Below are positions 1 to 7,747 of a stretch of 31,598 nucleotides of DNA, one piece after another. The translations under genes were made by a program, and so were the position numbers. Every line of letters starts with the position of its first letter. The stretch's first letter is position 1. Source of the DNA: an uncultured Collinsella sp. (GTDB taxonomy: Bacteria > Actinomycetota > Coriobacteriia > Coriobacteriales > Coriobacteriaceae); the NCBI GenBank assembly GCA_902494085.1, contig CABURU010000013.1, forward strand, positions 1 to 31,598. Direction: 5' to 3'. The notes under the pieces are model-generated. The model was not told where the DNA came from, did not search any database, and saw nothing but the letters and a program-made list of their open reading frames with translations.

Positions 1-32
1 CCCCGCCGACCGATTGCAAGCGGTCGGCGGGG
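1..32. other. Perfect 12-bp GC stem-loop at window edge
   Basis: Positions 1-12 (CCCCGCCGACCG) and 21-32 (CGGTCGGCGGGG) are perfectly complementary around an 8-nt loop. No T-run follows on the plus strand, and the minus-strand continuation lies outside the window. It could be the terminator of a gene to the left or a structured 3' end; the direction cannot be decided. Confidence 0.45.
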
Positions 33-73
33 CCATTGTGGCTCTTGACAGCGGATTGGGTCATATGAGCGAG

Positions 74-183
74 CAGCCTCGAAGTGCCCCAGGTTGACGC
101 GAAAGAGGAGCGACGCGTACTTCTGTACGCGAGCGACGGTTTGAGCGACAAGATGGGGTGCTTCGGGGCTGCGCAGCGTCAAC
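74..183. other. Folded intergenic element with interleaved inverted repeats
   Basis: Arm A (74-91) pairs with A' (154-171) over 18 positions with about three mismatches or wobbles. Arm B (93-100, GTTGACGC) is exactly complementary to B' (176-183, GCGTCAAC). The order A-B-A'-B' has pseudoknot topology. Between them lie a perfect hairpin, GCGTAC-TTCT-GTACGC (115-130), and three copies of GAGCGAC (108-114, 131-137, 143-149). No credible gene covers the segment; a ten-codon ATG frame starts at 65 but has no clear ribosome binding site. It may be a structured RNA or a genus-specific intergenic repeat; no known RNA family was recognised. Confidence 0.4.
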
Positions 184-187
184 GTGA

Positions 188-209
188 CCGCCGTTCGGTA
201 GAACGGCGG
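188..209 (-). terminator. 9-bp hairpin after the metallophosphoesterase gene
   Basis: CCGCCGTTC-GGTA-GAACGGCGG forms a perfect stem that begins 8 nt beyond the TAA of the minus-strand gene at 217. There is no T-run, so it is a weak terminator or 3'-end stabiliser at best. Confidence 0.35.
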
Positions 210-216
210 AACAAGG

Positions 217-1056
217 TTATTCGCCCGGGTTGATGTTCGCGTAGAACTCCGCCCCATCATCGAGCCGCAGGATGCCCACGCGGCCGAACTCGGAGCCGGT
301 GGCGGCGGCGCAGTCGATGTCGATGCGGTCGGGAACACCGGCGGTATCCTCACCGCCCAGGCGCACGATCTGTCCGCGCCCCGACTCCTCGTCGAGTCCC
401 GCCAGGCCGCCCACCTCGCAATAACGCCCGAGCGACACCGTTGGCGTGTGGCCGCTCACCACGACCGGACCCTTGCCCTCGGCAGAAAGCAGCCCGGTCG
501 GCACATCCCAATAGCCGTGACGAATCCACAGCAGGTCATCGGACGACTGCACTGCGAGCATCTGCTGCAGTAGCTCGCGATCAGCACCCACCGCTCCGAC
601 GCCATCGGCACAATCGACACCATGCTCAAGCAAAAACGCGCGCGCCGCCTTCATCTCGATTCCAGCATGTACCAGCAGATACGGGCGCTCCTCGGTCTCG
701 ACCACCGCGTAGAGCGGCAGCGCGGCCATCCATCGCACGAGCTCCTCGTATGCCTCAAATTCCATGTCGTTGAGCTGCTCGCGCGTCGTCCAGCCACCGT
801 TGATATCCCAGGTCTCGGCATCGAGCGGATCCTGACCAATGATGGCATCGAGCATGATCTGCTCGTGATTACCCTTGAGCACGCGGGCGTTGGGCAGCGA
901 GCGTACGAGCTTAATAACGCCGACCGGATCGGGCCCACGATCGATCATGTCGCCCAGCACGTACAGCGTGTCGTCGGACGTCAACGAGATCTTAGACAGG
1001 GCCTCGTCAAGCGCACGCACGTGCCCGTGAGCATCAGATGTCACATAGATCGCCAT
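217..1056 (-). CDS. Metallophosphoesterase (serine/threonine phosphatase-like)
   Basis: A 279-residue cytosolic phosphoesterase of the calcineurin-like PPP/ApaH group. The dinuclear metal site is visible in order: SDAHGH (residues 7-12, the usual GDxHG with Ser for Gly), GDMIDRG (35-41), GNHE (62-65), HAG (130-132) and SGHTP (201-205). Length fits bacterial PrpA- or ApaH-like enzymes; the substrate (phosphoprotein or dinucleoside polyphosphate) cannot be told from sequence. The ATG at 1056 has a strong AAGGAG-type site about 9 nt upstream. The gene is transcribed alone, divergently from the antiporter at 1310, and a hairpin lies just past its stop. Family is secure, specific activity is not. 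Confidence 0.9.
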   Translation of the reverse strand: MAIYVTSDAHGHVRALDEALSKISLTSDDTLYVLGDMIDRGPDPVGVIKLVRSLPNARVLKGNHEQIMLDAIIGQDPLDAETWDINGGWTTREQLNDMEFEAYEELVRWMAALPLYAVVETEERPYLLVHAGIEMKAARAFLLEHGVDCADGVGAVGADRELLQQMLAVQSSDDLLWIRHGYWDVPTGLLSAEGKGPVVVSGHTPTVSLGRYCEVGGLAGLDEESGRGQIVRLGGEDTAGVPDRIDIDCAAATGSEFGRVGILRLDDGAEFYANINPGE

Positions 1057-1131
1057 GGTACGCCTCTCCTTGCATTGCGGCCGAAGCCCGACGCCGCAAC
1101 TAAAACTTCAAGTTGAACTTAAATGTTACTC

Positions 1132-1160
1132 ATTGTACTCCGTTGCAATAAAGCTGGAAA
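1132..1160 (-). promoter_or_regulatory. Candidate promoter of the metallophosphoesterase gene
   Basis: On the minus strand TTTCCA (1155-1160) and TACAAT (1132-1137) are 17 bp apart, about 75 bp before the ATG at 1056. The -35 matches consensus at 4 of 6 positions and the -10 at 5 of 6. Confidence 0.4.
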
Positions 1161-1309
1161 GGGTTTCCGAGCAGAGGCAAAGACGGCAGCCGTCTATGAC
1201 GATATCGCGCACGCCCGCAATCCAACCCCATAAACCCACCATCTTTGGGTACAAATAACCGCAGACAACTGACCGTGCCACGCCAACCACCCAGGAGCGG
1301 ACACCATCC

Positions 1310-2911
1310 ATGAACCAGATCCTTCTCTTTATCGGCCTCGTCATCATTTTGTGCCTGACCATCAAACCCGTCGGCAAAAAACTCCCCTTCCCCACCCTGC
1401 TCATCTTTATCGCACTCGGCATGCTGCTGGGCGTCAACGGCCCGGCACACATCGACTTTAGCGACTACGCGCTCACCGAAACCGTCTGCAGCACGGCGCT
1501 GCTATTCATCATGTTCTACGGCGGCTTTAACACCAATATCGACCGCGCCAAGCCCGTCGCCGCGCCGGCGGTGCTGCTGAGCACGCTCGGCGTCGTCATC
1601 ACCGCAGGCATCACCGGCGTGTTCGCCCACTTTGTACTGGGCTTCGACTGGATCGGCGGCCTGCTGTTGGGATCGGTCGTGGCGTCCACCGACGCGGCCA
1701 GCGTCTTTAGCGTTCTGCGCGAGCACAGCCTGTCGCTGAGGGGCGGCACCGACTCGCTGCTCGAGGTCGAATCGGGCTCCAACGATCCCGTCGCCTATAT
1801 GCTCACCGCCGTGCTCGCCACACTCGCGGCCGGCGGCGACATCAACATTCCCGCACTGCTGGCCAAGCAGATTATCTTGGGCGTGGGCCTGGGCCTCGCC
1901 ATCGGCTGGGCGGCGGGCCGCCTGATTGAACGCGCGCACGCAACGGCCGAGGGCGCGCAGACCATCTTTTTGTTCGCCGTGGCCATCGTCGCCTACGCGC
2001 TGCCGAGCTACCTGGGCGGCAACGGATTTTTGGCCGTGTACCTGGCCGGCATTGTGCTGGGTGCGAGCGACATCACCGGCAAGGTCGAGATGGCGCACTT
2101 CTTCGATACCCTCACCGAGATGGCCGAGATGACGATCTTCTTCTTGCTCGGCCTGCTCGTAACGCCCGCACGCCTGCCGCAGATGCTGCTGCCGGGCCTG
2201 GCGCTCATGGCGTTTATGCTCTTTGTGAGCCGCCCCATCGCCGTCGGCGTGCTCCTAGCGCCCTTTAAGACGAACCCTCGCCAGGTTGCGCTCGTAAGCT
2301 GGGCGGGTCTGCGCGGCGCGGCTTCGGTCGTGTTTAGCCTCTTTACCGTGGTGGCCGGTGTTCCTGGCGGTCACGACCTGTTTGACCTGGTATTTGTGAT
2401 TGCCGTGTCGAGCATTGTGGTGCAGGGCTCGCTGCTACCGGCGGTGGCGAAAAAGCTCAATATGATCGACGCGGAAGGCGACGTGCGCCGTACGTTTAAC
2501 GATTACCGCGACGAGGACGGCATGTCGTTTGTCAAGTTCAAGGTGGGCGCGGGCCATCCGTTTTCCGGACGCTCGCTCGCCGATATTGGCAGCGCCACGG
2601 ACATGCTCGTCGTCCTGGTGCTGCGCGATGGCGCGCACCCGGTGCTGCCCAATGGCGATACCGTGATTGAGGAAGGCGATCTGCTGGTGATGGCCGCCCC
2701 AACGTTCGAAGAGCGTGCCGAGGTTACACTGCGCGAGGTCACCGTGACCCCCCACGGTCGCCTGGCCGGCCAGCGTCTTCGCGATGTGCCGCAAGGCAAG
2801 CATCCTTTTATCGTCGTGATGCTCAAACGCGACGGCCAGACGATCATCCCCGATGGCAACACCCTCATATACGCCGGCGACGAAGCCGTCATCGCCACAC
2901 TGGCGTCGTAG
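1310..2911 (+). CDS. CPA1-type K+(Na+)/H+ antiporter with C-terminal RCK domains
   Basis: A 533-residue integral membrane antiporter resembling the NhaP2/CvrA potassium/proton exchangers. Residues 1 to about 385 hold a dozen hydrophobic segments of the Na+/H+ exchanger fold, with the family motifs STDAAS (126-131), EVESGSNDP (152-160, carrying the Asn-Asp pair typical of CPA1) and SWAGLRGAASVVF in a late helix. From about residue 405 there are two tandem TrkA_C/RCK_C-like modules, each with an NGDT or DGNT turn and a GD motif, expected to sense ligand or pH and gate the transporter. AGGAG at 1293-1297 precedes the ATG. It would exchange cytoplasmic K+ or Na+ for protons. K+ preference is inferred from the RCK modules. 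Confidence 0.9.
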   Translation: MNQILLFIGLVIILCLTIKPVGKKLPFPTLLIFIALGMLLGVNGPAHIDFSDYALTETVCSTALLFIMFYGGFNTNIDRAKPVAAPAVLLSTLGVVITAGITGVFAHFVLGFDWIGGLLLGSVVASTDAASVFSVLREHSLSLRGGTDSLLEVESGSNDPVAYMLTAVLATLAAGGDINIPALLAKQIILGVGLGLAIGWAAGRLIERAHATAEGAQTIFLFAVAIVAYALPSYLGGNGFLAVYLAGIVLGASDITGKVEMAHFFDTLTEMAEMTIFFLLGLLVTPARLPQMLLPGLALMAFMLFVSRPIAVGVLLAPFKTNPRQVALVSWAGLRGAASVVFSLFTVVAGVPGGHDLFDLVFVIAVSSIVVQGSLLPAVAKKLNMIDAEGDVRRTFNDYRDEDGMSFVKFKVGAGHPFSGRSLADIGSATDMLVVLVLRDGAHPVLPNGDTVIEEGDLLVMAAPTFEERAEVTLREVTVTPHGRLAGQRLRDVPQGKHPFIVVMLKRDGQTIIPDGNTLIYAGDEAVIATLAS

Positions 2912-2916
2912 TGACC

Positions 2917-3003
2917 AGGAGGTAGCTAATTTGTGGCGAAGAGATCAAGCGCCTAGAGAACCTCATGCCTTCGCTCGCAGATTTGGATTTGCCTGAGGAG
3001 TAA
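2917..3003 (+). other. Small ORF remnant with a strong ribosome binding site
   Basis: Just after the antiporter stop, AGGAGG (2917-2922) is followed 10 nt later by GTG (2933), which opens a seven-codon frame (VAKRSSA, stop 2954-2956). A second frame, 2938-3003, runs on as EEIKRLENLMPSLADLDLPEE before TAA. One extra G after position 2939 would join them into VAKEIKRLENLMPSL and onward, a plausible 23-residue peptide. This may be the frameshifted tail of a lost small gene or a chance frame. No function is assigned. Confidence 0.25.
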
Positions 3004-3137
3004 AGCACCCCTCCCCCATGTAACCATCCTGTAAATCATAGCGGCGCACTCGGGTTTTGCTGTGATGCGGTCGCGCCCGGCGCTCCACTGTGCTAAAGTA
3101 TCCCGAACGTTCAAACGACTACGAGGGGAACTAGAAG

Positions 3138-4262
3138 ATGGCACGTGTGCACAACTTCTCAGCTGGCCCGGCCGCACTGCCTACAAGCGTGCTCGCCGAG
3201 ATCGCCGACGAGATGATGGACTACCGCGGTTGCGGCATGTCCGTGCTCGAGATGAGCCATCGATCTAGCATGTACCAGCAGATCATCGACGACGCCGAGG
3301 CAACCCTGCGCCGCCTGCTGAGCATCCCTGACAACTACCGCGTCCTGTTTTTGCAGGGCGGCGCCACGCTGCAGTTTGCGGGCATCCCCATGAACCTCAT
3401 GCGCCGCGGCCGCGCCGGCTACATCGTGACCGGCAACTTTGCCAACAAGGCGTACAAGGAGGCCACCAAGTACGGTGAGGCCGTGCTGCTCGCGAGCTCC
3501 GAGGACACCAACTTCGACCGCATCCCCGACATGGCCGACATCAACGCGCGCATTGCCGCCGAGGCCGCGGGCGACGGGCTCGACTACGTCTACATCTGCC
3601 AGAACAACACCATCTTTGGCACCATGTACCGTGAGCTGCCCGCTTGCGGCGATGTGCCGCTGGTCGCCGATGTCTCGAGCTGCTTTCTGTCGCAGCTGCT
3701 CGACGTTGAGCGCTACGGCCTCATCTACGCCGGCGCGCAGAAAAACGCCGGTGCCGCGGGCGTGACCGTGGTCATCGTGCGCGACGACCTCATCGCCGAC
3801 GGCCCCGCTTTTGCGCAGACGCCGCAGTACATGGACCTTAAGACCCAGGCCGCCAAGGGCTCTATGCTCAACACGCCCAACACCTTTGGCATCTACGTGT
3901 GCGGTAAGGTGTTCCGCTGGGTCGAGGAGACCGGCGGACTTGCCGCCATGGCCGAGCGCAACTGGGCCAAGGCCAACCTGCTCTACGACCTGCTCGAGCA
4001 CAGCGTGCTGTTCCATGGCACCACACAGGCCGACAGCCGCTCCATCGCCAACGTCACCTTCCGCACCGGCGACGCCGAGCTCGATGCGGCTTTTGTCGCA
4101 GGCGCGGCAGAGCACCAGATCCAAAACGTCAAGGGCCATCGCCTGGTGGGCGGCATGCGCGCCAGCGTCTACAACGCCGTAACCATGGAAGATGTGCAGG
4201 CGCTGGCCACGTACATGAAGGACTTCGAAGCGCAGCGTAGTTTGAGCCCGCGATCTAACTAG
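3138..4262 (+). CDS. serC: Phosphoserine aminotransferase
   Basis: SerC (374 residues) converts 3-phosphohydroxypyruvate and glutamate to O-phosphoserine and 2-oxoglutarate in serine synthesis; it is cytosolic and PLP dependent. The class-V aminotransferase N-terminus NFSAGPAALP (6-15) and MSHRS (39-43) are diagnostic. GGAT (74-77) binds the cofactor phosphate, D178 would contact the pyridine nitrogen, and K202 in GAQKNAG is the Schiff-base lysine. GAGGGGA ends about 9 nt before the ATG. The next gene, serA, supplies its substrate, starts 71 bp downstream on the same strand, and the pair probably forms one transcript ending at the terminator at 5560. A short GC hairpin (4262-4278) without a T-run sits between them. 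Confidence 0.97.
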   Translation: MARVHNFSAGPAALPTSVLAEIADEMMDYRGCGMSVLEMSHRSSMYQQIIDDAEATLRRLLSIPDNYRVLFLQGGATLQFAGIPMNLMRRGRAGYIVTGNFANKAYKEATKYGEAVLLASSEDTNFDRIPDMADINARIAAEAAGDGLDYVYICQNNTIFGTMYRELPACGDVPLVADVSSCFLSQLLDVERYGLIYAGAQKNAGAAGVTVVIVRDDLIADGPAFAQTPQYMDLKTQAAKGSMLNTPNTFGIYVCGKVFRWVEETGGLAAMAERNWAKANLLYDLLEHSVLFHGTTQADSRSIANVTFRTGDAELDAAFVAGAAEHQIQNVKGHRLVGGMRASVYNAVTMEDVQALATYMKDFEAQRSLSPRSN

Positions 4263-4333
4263 CCCGCAGCACGCGGGCCGACCAGCCATCTCAAACCACC
4301 CTGTTTAGATTAAAACCTGCTAAGGAGTTTTTC

Positions 4334-5497
4334 ATGCGCAAGATTAAGACCATCGACGACATCACCAAGGACGGCAAAGTCGAGTTTGGCGAGGGCTACG
4401 AATTTGTGAGCACCGCCGAAGAGGCCGACGCGATCCTGATGCGCTCGACCGACCTGCACGGCTACGGGCTGCCCGAGGGCATCCGCGCCATCGCCCGCTG
4501 CGGCGCCGGCGTCAACAACATCCCCGTCGAGGAGTACGCCAAGAAGGGCGTCGTCGTCTTTAACTCCCCCGGCGCCAACAGCAACGCCGTCAAGGAGCTC
4601 GTCCTGGGCATGCTGGTGCTCTCGAGCCGCGGCGTAGTGCAGTCGATGAACTGGGTGCGCAACAACGCCGATGACCCCGAGATTCAGGTCGATGCCGAGA
4701 AGGCCAAGAAGGCCTTTGTGGGCCGCGAGCTCAAGGGCAAGCGCATCGGCGTCATCGGCCTGGGCAACGTAGGCTCCAAGGTCGCCAACGCCTGCGTCGA
4801 CCTGGGCATGGACGTTTACGGCTACGATCCGTTCATTTCCGTCGAGCACGCGTGGGTGCTGAGCCGCGAGGTGCAGCGCGTGGGCACGCTCGAGGACCTC
4901 TGCCGCGGCTGCGACTACCTCACCGTGCACGTGCCCAGCAAGGCCGACACCATCGGCATGATCAGCACCGAGCAGATTAACCTGCTGGCACCCGACGCTG
5001 TGCTCATCAACTACGCACGCGAGACCATCATTGACGAGGACGCCGTCGGCGACGCCCTGCGTGCAGGCAAGCTCAGCTGGTTTAGCTGCGACTTCGCCAC
5101 GCCCAAGACCGTCAAGATGCCCAATACGTTTATCACCACGCACTCGGGCGCCGGCACAGGCGAGGCCGAGGCCAACTGCGCCGACATGGCCATCAGCGAG
5201 CTCAAGGATTACCTGGAGAACGGCAACATCGCACACAGCGTCAACTACCCCGCCTGCAGCATGGGCAAGGCGCGTGCCGCAAGCCGCATCGCCTGCCTGC
5301 ACGCCAACGTGCCCAACATGATCGGCCAGATCACGGCAATCCTGGCCAAGGACAACGCCAACGTGCAGCGTATGACCAACGAGTCTGCCGGCGAGAACGC
5401 CTACACCATGTTCGACACCGATGAGCACCTGGATAGCAGCACCATCGAGGCGCTCAAGCAGATTCCGTCGATGTATCGCGTGCGCGTAATCAAATAG
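4334..5497 (+). CDS. serA: D-3-phosphoglycerate dehydrogenase
   Basis: A 387-residue NAD-dependent dehydrogenase making 3-phosphohydroxypyruvate, the first step of serine synthesis. The catalytic domain has RCGAGVNNIP (55-64) and the Rossmann loop GLGNVG (142-147); R229 in NYARE and H270 in TTHSGAG match catalytic Arg and His. The segment that reads DVFExEP in typical enzymes is CDFATPKT here (252-259), so the usual Glu is not in its usual place. From about residue 317 (RIACLHANVPNMIGQIT) an ACT domain suggests serine feedback control. This is the short, single-ACT form, smaller than the 410-530 residue enzymes. TAAGGAG lies 6 nt before the ATG. It pairs with serC upstream. Confidence 0.95.
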   Translation: MRKIKTIDDITKDGKVEFGEGYEFVSTAEEADAILMRSTDLHGYGLPEGIRAIARCGAGVNNIPVEEYAKKGVVVFNSPGANSNAVKELVLGMLVLSSRGVVQSMNWVRNNADDPEIQVDAEKAKKAFVGRELKGKRIGVIGLGNVGSKVANACVDLGMDVYGYDPFISVEHAWVLSREVQRVGTLEDLCRGCDYLTVHVPSKADTIGMISTEQINLLAPDAVLINYARETIIDEDAVGDALRAGKLSWFSCDFATPKTVKMPNTFITTHSGAGTGEAEANCADMAISELKDYLENGNIAHSVNYPACSMGKARAASRIACLHANVPNMIGQITAILAKDNANVQRMTNESAGENAYTMFDTDEHLDSSTIEALKQIPSMYRVRVIK

Positions 5498-5509
5498 CGC
5501 CGGCTGATA

Positions 5510-5542
5510 TGACGGGCAGTTCCCCATGTGGCCTGCCCGTCA
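5510..5542 (+). other. 10-bp perfect stem-loop after serA
   Basis: TGACGGGCAG (5510-5519) and CTGCCCGTCA (5533-5542) pair perfectly, 12 nt after the serA stop and just ahead of the stronger terminator at 5560. It probably contributes to the mRNA 3' end. Confidence 0.5.
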
Positions 5543-5559
5543 CTGACATTGAATGCCCG

Positions 5560-5596
5560 CGGGGGCGCCTTTCGCACGAGAGGCGCCCCCGTTTTT
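5560..5596 (+). terminator. Rho-independent terminator of serC-serA
   Basis: An 11-bp perfect stem, CGGGGGCGCCT (5560-5570) with AGGCGCCCCCG (5581-5591), has a 10-nt loop and is followed directly by TTTTT. It lies between the serA stop and the M20 peptidase start, which argues that the peptidase gene begins at 5675 rather than at the in-frame ATG at 5528. Confidence 0.92.
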
Positions 5597-5674
5597 GTGA
5601 GCACTCCATTAAATGCACTGAGCCGCTTCTTGGCATACAATCTGTATGTTGACCTAACTATCTGTGAGGTGCCT

Positions 5675-6895
5675 ATGGTTGATACAGATTTTGCTTGGCG
5701 GCTTACGCAAGGACTCGTGCGGATCGACAGTTCCGACCCAGGTGCGTATGAGGGCGAGATTGAACGCTATATCAAAGCGTTGGTTGAGGAACGGTTAGCG
5801 CAGCTGAGCCATCCGGTACTCGATGCCGTGCAAATTGCAGAGCTCGAAGTACTCCCCGGGCGCCGCAATCTCATGGTCACCGTGCCCGGTTTGAGCGACG
5901 AGCCACGGCTCGTCTACATCTGCCACATGGATACAGTCACCTTGGGCGACGGCTGGGACGCGGACATTACGCCGCTCGGGGCGGTCGTGCGCGACGGCAA
6001 GCTCTACGGCCGCGGCGCCTGCGATATGAAGGGTGGCCTGGCCTGTGCCATTGCCGCACTGGTCCATACGCTCGAGCGCGTGGCGGCGGATGGCGCGCTG
6101 CCCCGCCGCGGCTTTTCGCTCATCTGCTCGGTCGACGAGGAAGACTTTATGCGAGGCTCCGAGGCAGCCATCGATGCCGGCTGGGTCGGTTCGCGCGAAT
6201 GGGTGCTGGACACCGAGCCCACCGACGGACAGATCCAGGTGGCGCACAAGGGGCGTACGTGGTTCGAGATTGAAATGGATGGCGTGACGGCGCATGCAAG
6301 CCGGCCCTGGAAGGGCGCGGATGCCGTCGCCGCCATGGCCGAGGTCGTGTGTTCGCTCCGTCGCGCGTTTGTGGCGCTGCCCGCGCACGATGAGCTGGGG
6401 CCTTCGACCATCACGTTCGGCCAAATCGAGGGCGGATATCGCCCCTACGTCGTACCCGACCGCGCCAAAGTCTGGGTCGACATGCGCCTGACCCCGCCGA
6501 CCGATACGGCCGCCGTAACGCGCATGGTAGAGCAGGCCATCGCCGTCGCCGAAGCCGCCATTCCCGGTTGCCACGGCAGCTACGTCGTGACGGGCGACCG
6601 CCCCGCCATCGAGCGCGACCCAAACTCTCCCCTTCTAGCAGCGCTCAAGCGTGCCGCCGATGACGTGACGGACGCGGACACGACCGTTGGCTTCTTTACC
6701 GGCTACACCGACACCGCCGTCATTGCCGGCAAGACAGGTAACCGCAATTGCATGAGCTACGGTCCCGGGTCGCTCGCGCTCGCGCACAAGCCCAACGAAT
6801 ATGTGCCCCACGCCGATATCGTTCGTTGTCAGCAGGTGCTAATCGCGCTCGCCGATAACGTGCTCTGGGACGCGAGCGGCCAAGTTGGGGCATAA
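5675..6895 (+). CDS. M20 family zinc peptidase (ArgE/DapE type)
   Basis: A 406-residue cytosolic metallohydrolase of the ArgE/DapE/ACY1 family, which removes an acyl group or amino acid from small amide substrates. The two-metal site is visible: H84 and D86 (CHMDT), D117 (GRGACDMKGG), E155/E156 (SVDEED), E181 (DTEPTDG) and a late His (AHKPNEYV). The lid domain begins about residue 190 (VAHKGRTWFE). The substrate is unknown; there is no lysine or arginine gene nearby. ATG 5675 is preferred because GAGGTG lies just before it and the serA terminator precedes it; an in-frame ATG at 5528 would place that terminator inside the gene. TACAAT at 5636-5641, overlapped by the dyad CATAC-GTATG (5634-5648), could be its -10. 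Confidence 0.9.
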   Translation: MVDTDFAWRLTQGLVRIDSSDPGAYEGEIERYIKALVEERLAQLSHPVLDAVQIAELEVLPGRRNLMVTVPGLSDEPRLVYICHMDTVTLGDGWDADITPLGAVVRDGKLYGRGACDMKGGLACAIAALVHTLERVAADGALPRRGFSLICSVDEEDFMRGSEAAIDAGWVGSREWVLDTEPTDGQIQVAHKGRTWFEIEMDGVTAHASRPWKGADAVAAMAEVVCSLRRAFVALPAHDELGPSTITFGQIEGGYRPYVVPDRAKVWVDMRLTPPTDTAAVTRMVEQAIAVAEAAIPGCHGSYVVTGDRPAIERDPNSPLLAALKRAADDVTDADTTVGFFTGYTDTAVIAGKTGNRNCMSYGPGSLALAHKPNEYVPHADIVRCQQVLIALADNVLWDASGQVGA

Positions 6896-6934
6896 TAAGC
6901 CGCGAACAAACCGACTCGCGCGTTAGGACCGCCC

Positions 6935-7618
6935 ATGAAAGCACTTCCGTTTCCCTGCATCCGCCCGGCTCAGGACCGCGTGCTCGAGGCGCTGCCTGCA
7001 ATGGGCAGCATCCTAAGCGGCAACGATGCCCTGCGCGGAGCCATTGCCGATGGTCTGATGCTCAAGGACCCGGGTGCGGCGTATTACGTGTACGAATGCT
7101 CGGGCGAGCCGGGACGTGTGACGGGTGTCGTGGCGATCTGCCCGACGAGTGTACTTGCGGGCGGCAAGGGCGATGCCAGCGCCGACGTGGCCGCCGCCGC
7201 GCGCGCGATCGCCGAACTCAAAGTTCAGCCGCGCCCCGTGTCGCTCGCCTACGAGGCGTCGCCCGTCATGGACATCATCCTGGGCGCTGCCAAAGAGGGC
7301 GCCTCGCTCTACGCCGTCACCGACCCCGCGGGCATTACGCACCGCGTGTGGGAGGTCAAGCGCGAGGACGCTGTTGCCGCCATCCGTGCCATGCTCGACC
7401 AAGTACCAGAGCCGGCACTGGCCGACGACCCCGCCTACGCTGCCGCGCTGGCCGGGGCGTCGCAGCTGCTGGCCGATGAGGCCCGTGCCGCCGGAACGTA
7501 CACCGGCAAGGAGCCGTTCAACTTTGCCGTAGCTGCGCTCTTCCCCGCCGCGCAGGTCAGCGGCGGCGCGCCGCAGGTTCCGACGGGTCTGCTCACGCAC
7601 CAAGTCGCGCGGTTCTAG
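6935..7618 (+). CDS. DUF1015-like protein of unknown function
   Basis: A 227-residue soluble protein with no signal peptide or membrane segment. Its N-terminal half resembles the DUF1015 family: IRPAQDRV near the start, then LYAVTDPAGITHRVWEVK around residues 125-142, matching the 'D.dG..HrvWev' part of that family. The characteristic ADGHHR segment expected afterwards is not seen; an aligned-looking ADDPAYAAALA occurs around 164-174. DUF1015 proteins are about 400 residues, so this is a short or divergent member. It begins 39 bp after the M20 peptidase stop on the same strand, with a weak AGGA site, and is probably cotranscribed. A strong terminator follows. Function unknown. Confidence 0.7.
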   Translation: MKALPFPCIRPAQDRVLEALPAMGSILSGNDALRGAIADGLMLKDPGAAYYVYECSGEPGRVTGVVAICPTSVLAGGKGDASADVAAAARAIAELKVQPRPVSLAYEASPVMDIILGAAKEGASLYAVTDPAGITHRVWEVKREDAVAAIRAMLDQVPEPALADDPAYAAALAGASQLLADEARAAGTYTGKEPFNFAVAALFPAAQVSGGAPQVPTGLLTHQVARF

Positions 7619-7663
7619 CAAGACCAGACCGTCCAGCACAAAAATCGGCAGCTCAACAAACAG

Positions 7664-7704
7664 GGGGCGGAGATGCAGCAGGTACATGCATCTCCGCCCC
7701 TTTT
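7664..7704 (+). terminator. Rho-independent terminator between convergent genes
   Basis: A 14-bp perfect stem, GGGGCGGAGATGCA (7664-7677) with TGCATCTCCGCCCC (7687-7700), is followed by TTTT. It closes the plus-strand peptidase/DUF1015 unit. In the minus direction the hairpin is followed by CTGTTTGTTG, so it may also serve the convergent phosphatase genes. Confidence 0.9.
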
Positions 7705-7747
7705 GCGTCGAGAAGTTATGCCGGCGACCCGTGCCGCCACGCTCACG

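Noticed and set aside
45..69. TTGACA at 45-50 as a promoter
   Set aside because: No -10 at 16-18 bp; the nearest AT-rich hexamer is about 13 bp away.
65..97. Ten-codon ATG frame at the left end
   Set aside because: No clear ribosome binding site, and it overlaps arm A of the folded element.
2912..3137. T-box or other riboswitch before serC
   Set aside because: No T-box sequence (AGGGTGGNACCGCG) or other known conserved core found.
3159..4289. Long minus-strand open frame opposite serC
   Set aside because: High-GC shadow frame; serC on the plus strand has complete family motifs and a ribosome binding site.
4310..5527. Long minus-strand open frame opposite serA
   Set aside because: No recognisable domain, and it covers the serA coding frame and its terminator hairpin.
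5528..5674. N-terminal extension of the M20 peptidase from ATG 5528
   Set aside because: It would translate the serA terminator hairpin, and the good start is at 5675.
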